Origin: Lysobacter capsici
GTDB taxonomy: Bacteria; Pseudomonadota; Gammaproteobacteria; Xanthomonadales; Xanthomonadaceae
Reading direction: 5' to 3'
Assembly: GCF_014779555.2 (NCBI RefSeq)
Contig: NZ_CP094357.1
Span: forward strand, 5,828,001 to 5,892,000
Length of the DNA: 64,000 nt
In this document: positions 10,301 through 18,240 of the stretch, in pieces
Numbering within the stretch: position 1 is the first letter of the stretch
How the letters are laid out: each line of letters starts with the position of its first letter
Notes under the pieces: generated by a model
What the model saw: only the letters and a program-made list of their open reading frames with translations
Database searches by the model: none
What the model was told of the DNA's origin: nothing
Translations under genes and position numbers: made by a program

Positions 10301-10397
10301 CGATCGGGTCGGTCGGCGCGCGTGCGCCAGCACCGTCGGTCGCGTGAGGATCGGCCGCGGCGGCGTCGGGAAAAGGCAGGGGCGTCTGTTTCGGCAT
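7326..10397 (-). CDS. plsB: Glycerol-3-phosphate 1-O-acyltransferase PlsB
   Basis: PlsB is the membrane-bound enzyme that acylates glycerol-3-phosphate at position 1, the first committed step of phospholipid synthesis. The acyltransferase HX4D motif is visible as HRSHMDYLL near residue 500, followed by the glycerol-phosphate-binding block EGGRSRTGR. Length is about 1023 residues against roughly 800-880 for most PlsB proteins. The excess is an N-terminal tail of about 190 residues that is almost only Pro, Ala, Ser, Asp and Glu and is probably disordered. The start was set at MPKQTPLPFP, which resembles related N-termini; an in-frame ATG nine bases upstream (10406) is equally possible. Confidence 0.95.
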   Translation of the reverse strand: MPKQTPLPFPDAAAADPHATDGAGARAPTDPIEPSVADADPASSSDTPSAMPEPTPPVDPGLDPNDPSAPGLEPGATSLPGTAAPPADAGPTESDSTEPAPVEPAAAEPSRIAPSQAAPSAPEAPASAPANPATTTREPGAAESRQAAPAASQQPDEPTHQAELPMGAPAPSAPEPSAQAPQSAAKHRPWWARLLGQLMAPWVSLTIEPKTPAEHIAEEWNGRPVCYVLEDYGLSNALILERACIESGLPSPLQPLPGDPLGRKRAYVALSRRNAGTLAPSGPPSAKTHSGSLARLLDAHRADPALDVQLVPVSIFVGRAPDRSSGWFSVLFSENWTLVGRFRRLLAIALNGRHTMVRFSPPVSLRGIVDEGLEPERTVRKLSRVLRTHFRRIRAAVIGPDLSTRRMLIDRVLAAEPVKEAIADQARRDSSSSAEAWKKAHAIAYEIAADYSHPVVRSLSFILTPVWNRIYRGVLVHHLDQLKQDAPGHEVVYVPCHRSHMDYLLLSYLLYAKGIVPPHIVAGINLNLPVIGGILRRGGAFFIRRSIRGSVLYSAILSEYVAQLVSGGYSIEYFIEGGRSRTGRLLQPKGGMIVMTVRGFLRQPTRPVLFQPIYVGYEKLMEGNSYLDELSGKPKEKESIWQLLWGIPKVLRSNYGQVVVNFGEPIRLNDMLAAHAPEWDGRPLDEEDKPAWLSATVDALAEQIQINVNRAADVNPINLLALALLSTPKHAMGEADLLAQIALSKTLLAELPYSDRVTVTPHTPQEIVAHGEEINVLQRVAHPLGDVLGVDGDDKAVLLSYFRNNVLHLFTAASWIACCFQHNRRMSLAGVLRLGRSVYPFLQAELFLPWSEEEFTQRLSRTVDVFVREGLLERVSDDDGGILARNAGQTDEVFRLRAIGHSLQQAFERYYIAISVLVKNGPGTMSAGELESLCQLAAQRLSLLYAPAAPEFFDKTLFRGFIQKLRELKLVWPDSEGKLAFDQRLDAWAKDAKVILGRELRHTIEKISPEMAKPAVETPPAAA

Positions 10398-10608
10398 CCC
10401 CGGCATTATGCCTATTCGGCTTCGGCGCGCGCCTGGGCCGAATGGGCGGCTGCCGAGCGGGGCGGGCGGGCAGACCGGGAGGTCTTCGTGCGCGCGAGGT
10501 CAGGTCCGCTTCGATCAGGTGCGGCACGGACCCGAAGCGGACTGAGCCGCAAGCCTGCGGCCTGATGGCCTTCCCGAAAAGACCCCGGAGCGCGCGCGCC
10601 TCGGCGGC

Positions 10609-11841
10609 CTAGCGGGGTTTCGGCGGCGCGGCGGCGGTGGGGCCGGCAGCGGTCGCCGCAGCAGCCGGCTTGGACGCCGCCGCGGGTGCCGCGCTGGTGG
10701 CGCCCGGCTTGATGGCGGGCTGGGCGGCCGCGGGCGTCGGCACGTTCGCGGCTTTGCCCGCGCCTGCCTGGGAACCTTCGGCTTTGGCCGCGGGCTCGGG
10801 GGTGTTTGCTTCGGCCGTGCCTGCCTCGGCCTTTCCTGATTCGGCCTTGCCTGCATCGGGCAGGGTCGCCGCCGGCCGGGCCGCTTCGACCTTGCCGGTG
10901 GCCGGCCTGGGCGGCGCCGATTTCCGGTTCGCCACGGCCCGCGCCCAGGCCGCCTGTTGCCCCGCCGCCGATGCCGCGCGCGGCGGCGCCTCGACCTCGG
11001 CCTGGGCGTGGCGCAGCACATCGCTGAGGTACCAGCGGTCCTGGCGGCGTTCGACCAGCACGTACGCGTCGACCGGTTCGCCGGCCAGCTGGTAGCGGAT
11101 GCGGACCCGCGCGGTGTCGCCGGTCTGTTCGGCCAGGGTGGCGTCGACGCTGTCCAGCGCCGCGTCCAGGTCCAGGCCGTAGCCGCCGAGCACCTGCTTG
11201 AGCCGCTCCACGAACGGGCCGAGCCGGCGCAGGCTGCGGTCCATGCCGTTGTGGGCGAAGGCGTCCGGCGCCGCCAGTCCGGTCGCGCGCGCGGCCGAGA
11301 CGAGCTGCGGAATCGCCGCGCGGCCCTTGGCCGAGTCGCCCAGCGAGGTGGTCTGCGCCCACTGGCTGATCGCGCCGATCAGCTGGGCGTGGTGGTCGCG
11401 CTCGGTGTCGCTGTAGACCGCCTCGCTGCGCACGTACTGGATCGCGAACACGCCCAGGGTCCTGGCCGCCGAATGCAGCTCGCCGTCGGCGCCGGCGAAC
11501 TGGCGGCGGAAGCTCGCCACCAGATCGCGCTCGGCGTTCTGCGCGGCCAGCGCGGCGATGAAGGTCGGGAAGCGGTCGTGCAGCGGCAGCTCGGTCAGCG
11601 GCCAGGTGGTGCGGCCCTCGCGCCAGGCGGTTTCCAGGCGCGCGTGCAGTTCCGGCGGCAGCGCATGGCGGGCGTAGCCGGCCAGGTCGTTGCGGCGCAG
11701 GTCGGCGACCAGTTGGGTGACCGCCTGGGTCGGCAGGCTCGCGACCGGCTCGGCCGGCGCCGGGTCCGGGCCGCAGCCGGCCGCCGCCACCAGCAGGGCG
11801 GTCGACAGGCAGATCATGCGGACGCGTCGGACGATGGACAT
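10609..11841 (-). CDS. Lipoprotein with Ala/Pro/Lys-rich C-terminal tail
   Basis: The product starts MSIVRRVRMICLS and has a lipoprotein signal peptide with cleavage before C23 (VAAAGC), so it should be lipidated in the envelope. The folded part spans about residues 30-295 and is helical; no named family was recognised. The last 110 residues are low-complexity (AEAGTAEAN-like units rich in Ala, Pro, Lys and Gly), as in wall- or envelope-spanning linkers. A longer frame from 11943 was rejected because it would put 34 residues before the signal peptide. The gene lies upstream of plsB on the same strand with a gap of about 200 bases in which I see nothing else. Confidence 0.75.
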   Translation of the reverse strand: MSIVRRVRMICLSTALLVAAAGCGPDPAPAEPVASLPTQAVTQLVADLRRNDLAGYARHALPPELHARLETAWREGRTTWPLTELPLHDRFPTFIAALAAQNAERDLVASFRRQFAGADGELHSAARTLGVFAIQYVRSEAVYSDTERDHHAQLIGAISQWAQTTSLGDSAKGRAAIPQLVSAARATGLAAPDAFAHNGMDRSLRRLGPFVERLKQVLGGYGLDLDAALDSVDATLAEQTGDTARVRIRYQLAGEPVDAYVLVERRQDRWYLSDVLRHAQAEVEAPPRAASAAGQQAAWARAVANRKSAPPRPATGKVEAARPAATLPDAGKAESGKAEAGTAEANTPEPAAKAEGSQAGAGKAANVPTPAAAQPAIKPGATSAAPAAASKPAAAATAAGPTAAAPPKPR

Positions 11842-12205
11842 CGGGTCTAAAGCTCGCAAGCGTGGCTCCCCAGGCCTGGGCTCCCCCAGGCGTGGGGCAT
11901 CTTGGCCGCGCGTCCGGGCCGGCACAAGCCGGGGCCGGCTCACGCTCGCTCACCGATCACGACGCCAGCCAGCACTTGCTGACGCGCGCGGTCGCTTCCA
12001 CGCGTTTTTTTGAAACGCCGAAAAGTGAACGAATCCAGCAGAAAAACCGCTGAACAGGCCGGAGCGGCGATCCCGTGACCCCTATCACCCCGTACAGGTC
12101 CAACCACCGATATGGTGCCGCTACTGGCATGCTTTATGCGTTCTAAACAGGCAAAACCGGCACATCTGTCGGTTCGCCAACGCGCTGTCGCGCAGGAGAA
12201 CGACC
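11842..12205. other. Intergenic region upstream of the pilus operon
   Basis: This 364-base stretch separates the divergently transcribed lipoprotein and pilus operon. Its left half holds a GC-rich imperfect inverted repeat around 11865-11900. Its right half is less GC-rich and contains the candidate sigma-54 promoter at 12125-12140 and a good ribosome-binding site (CAGGAGAACG) just before 12206. No gene is seen. Confidence 0.6.
12125..12140 (+). promoter_or_regulatory. Candidate sigma-54 (-24/-12) promoter of the pilus operon
   Basis: The sequence TGGCATGCTTTATGCG keeps the essential GG-N10-GC spacing of sigma-54 promoters and matches the consensus TGGCACG-N4-TTGC at most fixed positions (two mismatches within the boxes). 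It lies about 65 bases before the first pilus gene, leaving a leader of roughly 50 bases. Many pilus genes in this family use sigma-54, but an activator site was not identified. Confidence 0.45.
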
Positions 12206-12709
12206 ATGCGTCCCACCCCGACCTGTCTGTTCATCGCCGTCCTGGCCTTAGCCGGTGTCGGTCCCGCCTCGGCGGCCAACGACACCACCCAGTTCAACGT
12301 CACCATCACCATCACCAGCGTCTGCGACATCCACACCGTCGCCGCCACCAACGTCAACTTCGGCTCGGTCGCCTCGACCGCGACCAACGTCGACCAGCAG
12401 GGCCAGCTGACCATCAACTGCACCCCGGGCACGGCGTACACGATCGGGCTCGACAACGGCCAGAACGGCACCGACGTCAACAGCCGCAAGATGGCCTCCG
12501 GCGCCAACCTGGTGCCGTACCAGCTGTACCGGGCCGCCGCGCGCGGCGCTGGCGACGTGTGGGGCAGCACCACCGGCGTCGGCGGCAACGTCCTGGCCGG
12601 CAGCGGCACCGGCGCGGCGGTCAACGTGCCGGTCTACGGCCGGACCCCGAGCGCCAACTTTCCCACTGGTACTTACAATGACGTGGTGACCGCCACGGTG
12701 ACCTACTGA
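12206..12709 (+). CDS. Spore coat protein U-type pilus subunit
   Basis: This 167-residue secreted subunit has a signal peptide (residues 1-23, ending ASA-A) and one SCPU (spore coat U) domain. The family marks are the paired cysteines (SVCDI and INCTPG), the block YTIGLDNGQN and the C-terminal strand ending TATVTY, which is the donor/terminal strand for assembly. In Csu-type and related systems such subunits polymerise into thin adhesive pili used for attachment to abiotic surfaces. It is the first gene of a four-gene operon, preceded by a clear AGGAGA ribosome-binding site and the candidate sigma-54 promoter, and is probably the major subunit. Confidence 0.9.
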   Translation: MRPTPTCLFIAVLALAGVGPASAANDTTQFNVTITITSVCDIHTVAATNVNFGSVASTATNVDQQGQLTINCTPGTAYTIGLDNGQNGTDVNSRKMASGANLVPYQLYRAAARGAGDVWGSTTGVGGNVLAGSGTGAAVNVPVYGRTPSANFPTGTYNDVVTATVTY

Positions 12710-12722
12710 CCGGGCCGGGCCG

Positions 12723-13508
12723 ATGAGCGGCGGCCGGTGGCAACAGGCAGTCCGCGCCTCGGCCGCGTCCAGCGGGGCTCTGTCGGCCCTGCGCCCGCTC
12801 GCGCTCGGCCTGCTGCTGGCCCTGATCGCCGCGCCCGCCGGCGCGGCCGGGCTGCAGGTCACGCCCACCCTGCTGACCCTGCAGGCCCGCCAGAACGCCG
12901 ACGGCCTGTGGCTCAGCAATACCGGCACCACCACGTTGCAGGCCCAGGTGCGGGTGTTCCGCTGGACCCAGGCCAACGGCGAGGAACACTTCGAACCGAC
13001 CCAGGCGCTGACGATCAGCCCGCCGATGCTCGAACTGGCGCCCGGCGCGCGGCAACTGGTGCGGGTGATCCGGCTCGGCGCGCCGCCGGCGCGCGAGGAC
13101 AGCTACCGGCTGATCGTCGACGAACTGCCGCCCGACGACGCCAATCGCCCGCCCGGCCTGCAGTTTGTGTTGCGCTACTCGCTGCCGGTGTTCCTCGCCC
13201 CGGCCGGCGACGCCGCGCCGGCGCCGAAGCTGCGCGCGCAGCTGAGCTTCCAGGGCGAGCAAGTCCGCATTGAAGTCCGCAACGACGGCGATCAGCACGC
13301 ACAGCTGGCCGACCTGGTGTTCGTCGACAGCCACGGCACCCGGCATGCGCTGCAGTCCGGCCTGCTCGGTTACGCCCTGCCCGGCCAGCGCATGCGCTGG
13401 CCGCTGGCGGCCCCGGCCGAGCTGTTGCGCGGCGGCGGCACCCTCAAGGCGAGGATCAATGGCGAAGCCACCGAGCAGACGCTGGCGCTGGACCCGCCGG
13501 CTGGCTGA
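12723..13508 (+). CDS. Periplasmic pilus assembly chaperone (PapD-like)
   Basis: The 261-residue protein carries a signal peptide (hydrophobic core LRPLALGLLLALIAAP, cleavage near GAA-G) and the two immunoglobulin-like domains of fimbrial chaperones. Visible family features are the N-terminal strand GLQVTPTLLTL, the subunit-binding strand VRVFRWTQ, and the segment PPMLELAPGARQLVRVIR. It would cap SCPU subunits in the periplasm and deliver them to the usher encoded next. It begins 13 bases after the subunit gene and overlaps the usher start by about 50 bases, so it is co-translated. Confidence 0.9.
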   Translation: MSGGRWQQAVRASAASSGALSALRPLALGLLLALIAAPAGAAGLQVTPTLLTLQARQNADGLWLSNTGTTTLQAQVRVFRWTQANGEEHFEPTQALTISPPMLELAPGARQLVRVIRLGAPPAREDSYRLIVDELPPDDANRPPGLQFVLRYSLPVFLAPAGDAAPAPKLRAQLSFQGEQVRIEVRNDGDQHAQLADLVFVDSHGTRHALQSGLLGYALPGQRMRWPLAAPAELLRGGGTLKARINGEATEQTLALDPPAG

Positions 13509-15879
13509 CGCCATGCCGGCCGGCCTGCTCCTGGCGTCGCAGCTGGGCCACGCGGCGGAACCGCCGCCGCTGGCGGTGCTGCGCGCGGGCGAAGCGTTGG
13601 GCGGCGGATCGCTGAGCGCCACCGCGGCGGCGGCGAACATGGCGCTGTACCTGGAAGTCAGCCTCAACCAGACCGCGTACGGCCCGCCGCAGCCGTTCGA
13701 GCTGCGCGACGGCCGCCTGTACGCCAGCGTCGCCACCCTGCGCGCGATCGGTTTCCGCCTCGACGGCCACGACAGCGGCGAAACCCTGGCGCCCGACCGC
13801 CTGGCCGGCGTCAGCGTGCGCTACGACGCCGCCAGCCAGCGGGTCGCGATCGACGCGCCGCTGTCGCTGCTGGCGCTGGCGACCACCCGGCTCAACGCGC
13901 CCGGCGCCGATGTCCCGGTCGCCAGCGCCTCGCCCGGGCTGTTGCTCAACTACGACCTGTATTCCAGCCGCGACCGCCACGGCGACAGCACCAGCGCGTT
14001 CGCCGAACTGCGCGTGTTCGGCCTGGGCAGCGGCGTGTTCAGCCAGACCGCGGTGACCCGCAGTCACCAAAACGAGGACGACCCGCGCCGCACCGACTCG
14101 GTGCGCCTGGACAGCAGTTGGCGCTGGTCGGCGCCGGCCTCGATGGTCAGCGTGACCATCGGCGACGTGATCAGCGGCCAGCTCGACTGGACCCGGCCGC
14201 TGCGCCTGGGCGGGATCCGCATCGGCCGCGACTTCGGCCTGCAGCCCTACCGCATCACCACCCCGCTGCCGACCCTGCTGGGCGAAGTCGCGGTGCCGTC
14301 GGCGGTGGACCTGTACGTCAACGGCATCCGCCAATACAGCGGCGAGCTGTCGCCCGGGCCGTTCCAGCTGGCGACGATTCCCGGCATCACCGGCGCCGGC
14401 AACGCGCAACTGGTGGTCACCGATGCGTTCGGCCGCACCCGCACCCTCGACTTCCCGTTCTATGCCGCGCAACAGCTGCTGGCCAAGGGCCTGTCGGACG
14501 GGTCGCTGAGCCTGGGCCTGGCGCGCGAGGACTACGCGATCCGCTCGTTCGCCTACGGCCACGAACCCTTGCTCAGCGGCGACCTGCGTTACGGCGTCAG
14601 CGACCGCTTCACCGTCGAGGCGCATGGCGAAGGCGGCGACGGCGTGGTCAACGGCGGCGTGGGCGGGGTGTGGCTGCTCGGCCAGGCCGGGGTGATCAGC
14701 GGTTCGCTCGCGCACGGCCGCGACGGCGACGACGGCGGCTGGCTGTATGCGGCGGCGTACAACTGGAGCAACGGGCGCTTCAATATCTCCGCCGACACCC
14801 AACGCACCCGCGGCGACTACCGCGATCTCGCCTCGCGTTACGGACTGGGCGCGCCGCGCGTGAGCGAACGCGCGGTGGCGAGCTGGAGCGATACGCGCCT
14901 GGGCAGCCTCGGCCTGAGCTATGTGCGCCTGATCTATCGCGACGAACCGGCCGCGCGCTACGCCAGCGCGACCTGGAACCGCAGCTTCGGCGGCCGCGCC
15001 GCATTGAGCCTGTCGTACAACCAGAACCTGGATCGCGGCGAGGACCGCAACGTCTACCTGGGTTTCACCCTGAACCTGCAGGATCGCGACCGCCGCGCCA
15101 GCACCCAGATCAGCGTGTCGGCGCAGCGCAGCCGCGATCGCGACCAGGGCGTGATCGACCTCAGCCGCCCGGTGCCGGGCGACGGCGGCTTCGGCTGGCG
15201 GGTGCAGGCGCGCGGCGGCGACGGCGAGGAAGGCGGCCTGGCCGAGGCCGGTTGGCTGACCTCGTACGGCCGTTTCAACTTTGGCGTCGCGCGCCAGGGC
15301 GACAACGATTACGGCTACGCCAGCGCCAGCGGTTCGCTGGTGTGGATGGGCGGCCATGCCTTCGCCGCGCGCAACGTCAGCGACGCGTTCGCGGTGGTGT
15401 CCACCGGCGGCGTGGCCGACGTGCCGGTGCTGCTGGAAAACCGACCGATCGGCCGCAGCGATCGCGACGGCATGCTGCTGGTCACTCCGCTCAACGCCTG
15501 GCAACGCAACCGCATCGCGATCGATCCGATGGAACTGCCGGCCGATGTGCAACTCGGTCAGGTCGAAGTGCAGGCGACGCCGAAGGATCGCTCCGGCACC
15601 TTGGTGCGTTTCGCGATCGACAAGATCCGCCCGGCGGTATTGGTGCTGCGCGATGCCTCCGGCCAGCCGCTGCCGCTGGGCAGCCGCGTGCGCCTGAGCG
15701 ATGGCGGCGACGCGATCGTCGGCTACGACGGCGAGGCTTACCTCGATCGCGTGGGCGACGCCAACGACCTGCGCGTCGACACGCCGAGTGGCGGGTGCCG
15801 GGTGCGCTTCACGTATCCGCGGGGGCCGGGCATCCCGCGCATCGGCCCGCTGAGCTGCGTACCGGAGCGATCGCCATGA
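13459..15879 (+). CDS. Fimbrial outer-membrane usher
   Basis: The 806-residue product is an FimD/PapC/CsuD-class usher, the outer-membrane beta-barrel that secretes and orders chaperone-bound subunits. Visible features are the N-terminal domain (YLEVSLNQ), the plug/barrel region with PLRLGGIRIGRDFGLQPY, the segment DLYVNGIRQYSGELSPGPF that is typical of ushers, and the C-terminal domain with SRVRLSDGG. I chose the ATG at 13459 (MAKPPSRRWRW) because it gives a positively charged n-region before the hydrophobic core AGLLLASQLGHA and follows AGGCGAGG; the ATG at 13513 lacks both. The gene overlaps the chaperone by 50 bases and the next gene by ATGA. Confidence 0.9.
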   Translation: MAKPPSRRWRWTRRLADAMPAGLLLASQLGHAAEPPPLAVLRAGEALGGGSLSATAAAANMALYLEVSLNQTAYGPPQPFELRDGRLYASVATLRAIGFRLDGHDSGETLAPDRLAGVSVRYDAASQRVAIDAPLSLLALATTRLNAPGADVPVASASPGLLLNYDLYSSRDRHGDSTSAFAELRVFGLGSGVFSQTAVTRSHQNEDDPRRTDSVRLDSSWRWSAPASMVSVTIGDVISGQLDWTRPLRLGGIRIGRDFGLQPYRITTPLPTLLGEVAVPSAVDLYVNGIRQYSGELSPGPFQLATIPGITGAGNAQLVVTDAFGRTRTLDFPFYAAQQLLAKGLSDGSLSLGLAREDYAIRSFAYGHEPLLSGDLRYGVSDRFTVEAHGEGGDGVVNGGVGGVWLLGQAGVISGSLAHGRDGDDGGWLYAAAYNWSNGRFNISADTQRTRGDYRDLASRYGLGAPRVSERAVASWSDTRLGSLGLSYVRLIYRDEPAARYASATWNRSFGGRAALSLSYNQNLDRGEDRNVYLGFTLNLQDRDRRASTQISVSAQRSRDRDQGVIDLSRPVPGDGGFGWRVQARGGDGEEGGLAEAGWLTSYGRFNFGVARQGDNDYGYASASGSLVWMGGHAFAARNVSDAFAVVSTGGVADVPVLLENRPIGRSDRDGMLLVTPLNAWQRNRIAIDPMELPADVQLGQVEVQATPKDRSGTLVRFAIDKIRPAVLVLRDASGQPLPLGSRVRLSDGGDAIVGYDGEAYLDRVGDANDLRVDTPSGGCRVRFTYPRGPGIPRIGPLSCVPERSP

Positions 15880-16889
15880 ACCTGCGCCGCCTGATCGCCG
15901 TGTCGTGTGTGTTGCTCGCGCTGGCCGCGCCGATGCCGGCCTTTGCCGCGACCACCTGCACCGCGTCGATGACCAATCTCAACTTCCCCGCCACCACCGG
16001 CGCGATCAGCGACGCCAGCGCGACCCTGACCGTCACCTGCACCACCGGCGCGCTGTCGCTGCTGGCGCGGGCCAAGGTCAACATGTGCGTGAGCATCTTC
16101 AGCGGCACCGACGGCGGCGGTACCCTCAATCCGCGGCGCATGCTCAACGGCTTCAACGATCCCTTGCAGATGCAGCTGTACACCGACGCGGCGCGCAGCG
16201 CGATCTGGGGCGCGCGCGGCAATGGCACCGTGCCGAATTTCCTGCCATTGCAGTTCGACTACGCCGTGCCCGTGCTCGGCGGCACCCAGACCCTGAGCGC
16301 GACCCTGTACGGCCGCATCCCCGCGCAGAGCGCACTCAACGCCGGCACCTACAGCAACCGCTTCACCGGCGCGCTCGATACCCTGATCGAGTTCCGCTAC
16401 GCCGAGGCCCTGCTCGGCGATCCGCCGATGCCGGCCTCATGCACCACCGGCGGCAGCGCCGGCGCGCCCAGCCAGTTCCCCTTCACCGTCAACGGCTCGG
16501 TGCCCAACACCTGCACGCTCACGCCCAAGCCGGTGCCCGACCTCGCCTTCGGCAACGTGCCGGGCCTGATCACCGCCAACGTCGACCGCACCACCGCGAT
16601 CGGCCTGGTCTGCACCGGCCGCACGCCGTGGCAGATCGGCCTCAACAACGGCTTGAACGCGAGCGGCGCGGTGCGGCGCATGCGCAACGCCGGCGGCCAG
16701 TTCGTCAGCTACGAGCTGTACCGCGACAGCCCGCGCAGCCTGCGCTGGGGCAACACCCTGGGCAGCGACACCCTGGCCGGCACCGGCAGCGGCACCGCGC
16801 AATCGCTGACCGTGTACGGGCGGGTCGCGCCGCAGACGCCGAACGTGGGGACCTACAGCGATACGATCGTGGTGACGGTGACGTATTGA
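15876..16889 (+). CDS. Two-domain SCPU tip subunit/adhesin candidate
   Basis: The 337-residue protein has a signal peptide (residues 1-24, AFA-A) and two SCPU domains in tandem. The first runs to about residue 175 with cysteines TTCTASM and TVTCTTG; the second is marked by NTCTLTPKP, LVCTGRTPWQIGLNNG and a terminal VVTVTY strand. In Csu-like systems the last gene encodes a two-domain tip adhesin, which fits this position and layout. The start overlaps the usher stop (ATGA). The second domain is closer in sequence to the small subunit at 12206 than the first is, consistent with the second being the pilin-like joining domain. Confidence 0.85.
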   Translation: MNLRRLIAVSCVLLALAAPMPAFAATTCTASMTNLNFPATTGAISDASATLTVTCTTGALSLLARAKVNMCVSIFSGTDGGGTLNPRRMLNGFNDPLQMQLYTDAARSAIWGARGNGTVPNFLPLQFDYAVPVLGGTQTLSATLYGRIPAQSALNAGTYSNRFTGALDTLIEFRYAEALLGDPPMPASCTTGGSAGAPSQFPFTVNGSVPNTCTLTPKPVPDLAFGNVPGLITANVDRTTAIGLVCTGRTPWQIGLNNGLNASGAVRRMRNAGGQFVSYELYRDSPRSLRWGNTLGSDTLAGTGSGTAQSLTVYGRVAPQTPNVGTYSDTIVVTVTY

Positions 16890-17300
16890 TCGCGGTGCGT
16901 GGTCGCGGTGCGAGCAAGCGCGCCGATATCGTTCGGAACGCGGCAATGCTTGGAAACCGCAACCGGGCTGTTCCCGCGGGGCGATGTTGAAACCGTCTTG
17001 CGCTGGATTTTTCGCGCCGTGCGTCCGGGCATGCCGCCGTGGACCACGGGCGCCTTCATGGTTGAGGGCGCCAACTTAAAACGTCGGTTACGTGCCTTGA
17101 AGGTCGGTCGTCGTTGATGGCCGTCGACCGGTAGCCGTAACGTTCGCAGGCGGGTCGCAAGGTGATCGAGACGTCCGCGATGACGCGTCGGCAACGTCGC
17201 CTCGGTTCCGCTGTCGGCCCGCCAAGCCGCCGAGCGCCTGTCTCGTCACCCGGCGGGGACCGCTCGGGCAGCCGGCCTGGCCAGTTGGCGCGTCGACGCG
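16890..17300. other. Intergenic region with no gene seen
   Basis: About 410 bases separate the end of the pilus operon from the hairpin before the hydrolase gene. Codon-like periodicity is weak, no family-like reading frame was found on either strand, and no repeat of the families seen elsewhere is present. Confidence 0.5.
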
Positions 17301-17332
17301 CCGTCGGGGAGTGCCTGCGCACTCCCCGACGG
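17301..17332 (-). terminator. Strong hairpin downstream of the hydrolase gene
   Basis: A perfect 14-base-pair stem (CCGTCGGGGAGTGC with its complement) closes a four-base CTGC loop 15 bases after the hydrolase stop. No T-tract follows on either strand, so it could be a factor-assisted terminator or a 3'-stabilising structure rather than a classical intrinsic terminator. Confidence 0.55.
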
Positions 17333-17347
17333 CGGTCCTCGTCTGGA

Positions 17348-18118
17348 TTACTTCGCCGCCGCTCGCGCCGCTGCGACGATCACCTTGGCCACCGATTCCG
17401 GGTCGGACACCATCGGCACATGGCTGGTCGGCAGCACCGTGGTGGTCGCGCCGATCTTCTTGGCCAATGCGCGCTGCGCGCCCGGGTCGATCATGCGGTC
17501 CTGGGCGGCGACGATGTACCACGACGGCTTACTGGTCCATGCGGCCACGGTGACGGGCTGTTCGAAGTTGGCGCCGCGCACCGCGCCTTGGGTGGCGTGG
17601 ATCAGGTTGGCTTCCTCGGCGCTGACGTCCTGGGCGAAGTCGCGGGCGATCGCGTCGGCGGGCAGGGTCAGGTAACCGTCGGCGTCGGCGATGAAGTGGG
17701 CGAAGCCCGGCGGCGTCGGGAAGTCCTTGGTGTCGACCACCGGCGCGGCATTGAGCGAAGGCGCGAAGGCGGCGACGTAGACCAGGGCCTTGACCTTGTC
17801 GTGTCCACCGGCCTGGGTGATGACCGAGCCACCCCAGGAATGGCCGACCAGCACGACCGGGCCGGACTGCGCATTGACGACGCGGTTGGTGAAGGTCACG
17901 TCGTCTTCCAGCGAGGTCAGCGGGTTCTGCACCGCGACGGCGTTCAAGCCCTGGGCCTGGAGCAACGGGATGACCTTGTTCCACGACGAGCCGTCGGCGA
18001 AGGCGCCGTGGACCAGCACCACGGTCGGACGGGGCTTGGCGGTCGGGGCGGGAGTGGCGGCGGAAGCCGTGCCCAGGCTGAGGGAGGCGGCGAGGACCAG
18101 GGGGGCGAGGATGTTCAT
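17348..18118 (-). CDS. Secreted alpha/beta-hydrolase
   Basis: This 256-residue protein has a signal peptide (residues 1-20, ASA-A) followed by an alpha/beta-hydrolase fold. The oxyanion-hole motif HGAF, the nucleophile elbow GHSWGG, an acid residue in AAQDRMIDP and the catalytic histidine in SHVPMVSDP are all visible. It belongs to the group annotated as alpha/beta fold hydrolases related to esterases and EstC-like enzymes; its substrate cannot be told from sequence. It is transcribed divergently from an AraC-type regulator, which is its likely controller. Confidence 0.88.
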   Translation of the reverse strand: MNILAPLVLAASLSLGTASAATPAPTAKPRPTVVLVHGAFADGSSWNKVIPLLQAQGLNAVAVQNPLTSLEDDVTFTNRVVNAQSGPVVLVGHSWGGSVITQAGGHDKVKALVYVAAFAPSLNAAPVVDTKDFPTPPGFAHFIADADGYLTLPADAIARDFAQDVSAEEANLIHATQGAVRGANFEQPVTVAAWTSKPSWYIVAAQDRMIDPGAQRALAKKIGATTTVLPTSHVPMVSDPESVAKVIVAAARAAAK

Positions 18119-18166
18119 GTAGGCTCCTTGAGGATGGGATTGGCTGGACGGGCCGGGTCATTCCCG

Positions 18167-18208
18167 GTGACGTCACTATCCTCGCTACGACTGTCCTTTA
18201 AGTGACGT
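18167..18208. promoter_or_regulatory. Candidate operator repeats between hydrolase and AraC regulator
   Basis: The heptamer GTGACGT occurs twice in the same orientation, 35 bases apart (18167 and 18202). The first copy is part of the palindrome GTGACGTCAC. The pair sits in the 122-base divergent promoter region, where an AraC-family protein would be expected to bind. No binding data exist; this is inference from spacing and position. Confidence 0.35.
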
Positions 18209-18240
18209 AAAGTACAGATAACTTGCCATAGAGTCCAAAA

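Noticed and set aside
13456-15552. Open frame of about 698 codons on the minus strand
   Set aside because: It is the antisense of the usher gene and shows no conserved motif.
17301-17332. Classical rho-independent terminator for both neighbours
   Set aside because: The stem is excellent but there is no T-tract on either strand, so it is listed only as a hairpin with terminator potential.
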